The position numbers and the translations under genes were made by a program. This document shows positions 5,023-7,724 of a stretch of DNA of 7,724 bases, in pieces. Origin of the DNA: an uncultured Roseateles sp. (GTDB taxonomy: Bacteria; Pseudomonadota; Gammaproteobacteria; Burkholderiales; Burkholderiaceae). The number at the start of each line of letters is the position of its first letter. Within the stretch, counting starts at the first letter, position 1. The stretch is from NCBI GenBank assembly GCA_946886855.1, contig CAMPJJ010000173.1, positions 1-7,724 of the forward strand, in the 5' to 3' direction. The notes under the pieces are model-generated. The model did not search any database. It saw only the letters and a list, made by a program, of their open reading frames with translations, and was not told where the DNA came from.

Positions 5023-6879
5023 GTGGCCGCCGATCGATCCGCCGCCGTGAAGGTCGACGCCACGCCCGCGTCCGCCGTGGCCTCCTCCGTCCCCTCCCAT
5101 CCGTGGGCGCGACGCGTCGTGCCGGCGCTGCTGCTCGCGGTGCTCGCGGTGCTGCCGCTGCTGCCCGTGCCCGAGTTCTGGATCACACAGCTCAACTACA
5201 TCGGCATGTTCGCGCTCGTCGCGTTGGGCCTGGTGCTGCTGACCGGGGTCGGCGGCCTGACCTCGTTCGGACAGGCCGCGTTCGTCGGCGTCGGCGCGTA
5301 TGCGACGGCCCTGCTGAGTGCTCGTTACGGCCTGTCGCCGTGGATCGGCCTGGCTGCGGGCATCGTGGTCACCATGGGCATCGCGCTGGTGCTGGCCTTG
5401 ATCACGTTGCGGATGTCGGGGCATTACCTGCCCTTGGCGACGATCGCCTGGGCGCTGAGCCTGAACTTCACCATCGCCAACCTGGAGTCGCTGGGGAAGT
5501 ACGACGGCCTGCTTGGCGTGCCGGCGATCACGTTGTTCGGCGTCAGTCTCGCCGACGGCCGCGCGATCTACTACCTGATCTGGCTGTTCGCGCTCCTCGG
5601 CGCCCTCGCCGTGCGCAACCTGCTGGATTCGCGCCCCGGCCGGGCGATCCGGGCCCTCGGCGGCGCAACGGTGATGGCCGAATCCATGGGCGTGTCGACC
5701 TTCCGCTACAAGGTGGTGATCTTCCTGATCGCTGCGCTGCTGGCCTCGATCTCGGGGTGGCTGTTCGCGCATGTCCAGCGCACCGTGAATCCGAGCCCCT
5801 TCGGCCTGAAGATGGGCATCGAATACCTGTTCATGGCCGTCGTCGGAGGCGTGTCGAGCGTGTGGGGCGCCTTCGTCGGCGCGGGCGTGTTCAAGATCAT
5901 CGAGGACCAGCTCAAGGAATTGCTGCCCGCGCTGCTCGGCAGCAACGGCAACTTCGAAATCATCGTGCTCGGTGTGGTTCTGGTGCTGATGCTGAAGTAC
6001 GCGCCCCGGGGCCTCTGGCCGTCGCTGCAGGCGATGCTGTCGCGGTGGTGGCCCGCGCGTCCGCGGGAACGGAACTGGGACGGAGCGGCCCCGCTCGAAT
6101 CGCGTCCGAAGCCGGCCGCCGGCTCCGTGCTGCTGAAGGTCGACAAGTTGCGCAAGCAGTTCGGCGGACTGGTCGCGGTGAACGACGTCAGCTTCGAACT
6201 GCGCGCGGGCGAGATCATGGGCCTGATCGGCCCGAACGGCGCCGGCAAGTCGACGACCTTCAACCTGGTCTCCGGCGTGCTTCACGCAACCAGCGGCGAG
6301 CTGCGCTTCGCCGGCGAGTCCATCACCGGCCTGCCGGCCCGCCAGATCGCGCGGCGCGGCATGTCGCGGACCTTCCAGCACGTGAAGATGATCGCGGACA
6401 TGACCGTGCTCGAGAACGTCGCGCTCGGCGGCTACCTGCGCTCGCACAGCGGTACTGCGCGGGCGATGCTGCGGCTTGATCGCGCGGAGGAACGGCGTCT
6501 CTTCGCCGAGGCCGAGCATCAGCTGCGCCGCATCGGCATGCAGGATCACGTGCACGAGCTGGCCGGCAATCTGGCGCTCGGGCCGCAGCGGCTGATGGAG
6601 ATCGCGCGGGCGTTGTGCAGCGACCCCTCGCTGCTGCTGCTCGACGAGCCCGCCGCGGGGCTGCGCCACCAGGAGAAGCAGGCGCTGGCGGCCGTGCTGC
6701 GCCAGCTGCGCGCCGAGGGCATGAGCATCCTGCTGGTCGAGCACGACATGGACTTCGTGATGGGGCTGACGGACCGCATCGTCGTGATGGAGTTCGGTAC
6801 CAAGTTGATCGAGGGCACGCCTGCCGACGTGCAGGCCAGCCCCGAGGTGCGCGCGGCCTACCTGGGAACGGAACACTGA
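5023..6879 (+). CDS. livMG: LivM permease-LivG ATPase fusion of a branched-chain amino acid-type ABC transporter
   Basis: This 618-aa protein joins an inner-membrane permease (about residues 50-335) to a cytoplasmic ATPase (about 368-618). The LivM half has ITQLNYIGMFALVALGLVLL (54-73), GLTSFGQAAFVGVGAY (78-93), a coupling loop with SRPGRAIRALG (203-213) and GIEYLFMAVVGGVSSVWGAF (265-284). A Trp/Arg/Pro-rich linker leads to the LivG half. Its motifs are Walker A GPNGAGKST (403-411), Q-loop glutamine 452 in TFQHVKM, signature region LALGPQR (517-523), Walker B LLLLDEP (537-543) followed by AAGLRHQE, and switch histidine 574 in VEHDMDF. The signature lacks the canonical LSGGQ, with Pro where the motif Gln would be. 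The first 45 residues are a cytoplasmic Ala/Val/Ser-rich extension. No frameshift is seen, so the fusion is genuine. It sits 1 base after livH and 1 base before livF. Confidence 0.93.
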   Translation: MAADRSAAVKVDATPASAVASSVPSHPWARRVVPALLLAVLAVLPLLPVPEFWITQLNYIGMFALVALGLVLLTGVGGLTSFGQAAFVGVGAYATALLSARYGLSPWIGLAAGIVVTMGIALVLALITLRMSGHYLPLATIAWALSLNFTIANLESLGKYDGLLGVPAITLFGVSLADGRAIYYLIWLFALLGALAVRNLLDSRPGRAIRALGGATVMAESMGVSTFRYKVVIFLIAALLASISGWLFAHVQRTVNPSPFGLKMGIEYLFMAVVGGVSSVWGAFVGAGVFKIIEDQLKELLPALLGSNGNFEIIVLGVVLVLMLKYAPRGLWPSLQAMLSRWWPARPRERNWDGAAPLESRPKPAAGSVLLKVDKLRKQFGGLVAVNDVSFELRAGEIMGLIGPNGAGKSTTFNLVSGVLHATSGELRFAGESITGLPARQIARRGMSRTFQHVKMIADMTVLENVALGGYLRSHSGTARAMLRLDRAEERRLFAEAEHQLRRIGMQDHVHELAGNLALGPQRLMEIARALCSDPSLLLLDEPAAGLRHQEKQALAAVLRQLRAEGMSILLVEHDMDFVMGLTDRIVVMEFGTKLIEGTPADVQASPEVRAAYLGTEH

Positions 6880-6880
6880 C

Positions 6881-7612
6881 ATGAGCGAGTTGCTGAAGGT
6901 CAGCGGATTGCATGCGGGCTACGGCCGCGCCGAAGTGCTGACGGGCCTGGACCTGCGGCTGCGGCCTGGCGAGGTGGTCACCGTCATCGGGCCGAACGGC
7001 GCCGGCAAGAGCACGACGCTGAACGCACTGATGGGCGTGCTGCAGGCCAGCGGGCAGATCGTCTTCGACGGCGAGGACATCCAGGGACTGAGCCTGGAGG
7101 ACCGGGTGATGAGGGGCCTCGCGCTGGTGCCCGAGAAGCGCGAACTCTTCACGACGATGTCGGTGGAGGACAACCTGGTGCTCGGCGGATTCCGCCCCAT
7201 GCGCCTGGGCGTGAAGGGCTGGCGCGACGAACTGGAGCGCGTCTACGCCTTGTTCCCGCGGCTGAAGGAGCGTCGCGTCCAACTGGCCGGGACGCTGTCC
7301 GGCGGTGAGCGCCAGATGCTCGCGGTCGGACGCGCGCTGATGGCGCGTCCCAAGCTCCTGATGCTCGACGAGCCCAGCCTGGGGCTGGCGCCGCTGATCG
7401 TGAAAGAGGTGTTCCGCATCGTCGCGCAGCTGCGCGAGGCGGGCGTCTCCATCCTGCTGATCGAGCAGAACGCCCGCGCGGCGCTGGAGGTCGCCGACTA
7501 CGGCTACGTGCTCGAGACCGGCGAGATCGCGCTGGAGGGCCAGGCCGCCGATCTGGCGAAGGACCCCCGCGTGATCGAGACCTACCTCGGATCGAGCCGC
7601 AAGCCCCAGTGA
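6881..7612 (+). CDS. livF: Branched-chain amino acid-type ABC transporter ATPase LivF
   Basis: This is a 243-aa cytoplasmic ATPase that would pair with the LivG half of the fusion to power import. Motifs are all present: aromatic A-loop Y14 in HAGYGRAEVL, Walker A GPNGAGKST (37-45), VPEKRELF (83-90) in place of a Q-loop glutamine, signature LSGGERQ (139-145), Walker B LLMLDEP (159-165) with SLGLAPL, and LLIEQN (192-197). The switch position is glutamine rather than histidine, which is usual for LivF. Length is normal for the family. The ATG at 6881 follows the livMG stop by 1 base, with GGAA/GGAAC as a weak ribosome site, so translation is probably coupled. It is the last complete gene of the operon in this window. 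Confidence 0.95.
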   Translation: MSELLKVSGLHAGYGRAEVLTGLDLRLRPGEVVTVIGPNGAGKSTTLNALMGVLQASGQIVFDGEDIQGLSLEDRVMRGLALVPEKRELFTTMSVEDNLVLGGFRPMRLGVKGWRDELERVYALFPRLKERRVQLAGTLSGGERQMLAVGRALMARPKLLMLDEPSLGLAPLIVKEVFRIVAQLREAGVSILLIEQNARAALEVADYGYVLETGEIALEGQAADLAKDPRVIETYLGSSRKPQ

Positions 7613-7724
7613 CGCCCGCCCTGGCGTGACGGAAACGCCGTGCGTGCGGCCCGCCCACCCCTGGCTCGATTAAACATATCCGAGACCACCACACCCTAAT
7701 AAAAAAGGTATGCCGGCATGTGCA
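7613..7724. other. Region downstream of livF, possible leader of the next gene
   Basis: A weak 5-bp stem, GGCGT/ACGCC (7623-7627 and 7635-7639), follows livF by 10 bases and has no T-run. From about 7668 the sequence turns AT-richer (TTAAACATAT, CCTAATAAAAAAGG). A perfect 10-bp palindrome ATGCCGGCAT lies at 7710-7719. AAGG at 7705-7708 is 9 bases before an ATG at 7718, which could begin the next plus-strand gene. A liv substrate-binding protein gene would be a natural neighbour, but too little is visible to say. Confidence 0.4.

Noticed and set aside
4957..6882. 641-codon minus-strand open frame opposite livMG
   Set aside because: Its Gln/His/Arg/Asp-rich composition is the mirror of a hydrophobic permease and ATPase; no motifs. 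Shadow frame.

Overview
The window looks like chromosomal core sequence from a high-GC betaproteobacterium, most likely order Burkholderiales (Rubrivivax/Leptothrix/Roseateles-like). The signs are strong GC bias in third codon positions, an E. coli-type thymidine kinase, a ProQ/FinO protein with a long arginine/glycine/proline tail, and a branched-chain amino acid (liv) ABC operon in which the LivM permease and LivG ATPase are one polypeptide. The order-level placement is inference from gene style. No mobile element, CRISPR array, rRNA or tRNA was seen.

Left part (1-1797, all minus strand): a DTW-domain tRNA-modification-type protein, cut by the left edge, lies 6 bases downstream of a ProQ/FinO-domain RNA chaperone, so the two are probably co-transcribed and translationally coupled. 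A candidate sigma70 promoter sits just upstream of proQ. Upstream of that is a 67-aa four-cysteine protein of unknown function.

Middle (1798-3147): thymidine kinase (tdk, plus strand) is sandwiched between two minus-strand genes for small paralogous four-cysteine proteins (67 and 78 aa). Both share a CX2C-X21-CX3C pattern and a DGLRY/GSPF block. A strong 9-bp perfect hairpin lies in the divergent gap upstream of tdk, and a perfect 8-bp hairpin lies in the convergent gap behind it. I found no described family for the small pair from memory, so it is the best candidate for something undescribed here.

Right part (3148-7724, plus strand): a stand-alone GAF-domain protein has a good sigma70-like promoter whose spacer and -10 are overlapped by a perfect inverted repeat. 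It is followed by a liv-type uptake operon: livH permease, livM-livG fusion and livF ATPase, separated by 1 base at each junction. A perfect 12-bp palindrome resembling a TetR-family operator lies in the livH leader. No substrate-binding protein gene is inside the window; the AT-richer right edge may be the leader of the next gene.

Together the genes cover RNA metabolism (ProQ, DTW), nucleotide salvage (Tdk), a probable sensory GAF protein and amino-acid-type import. Many long open frames on the opposite strands are GC-driven shadows and were not annotated.
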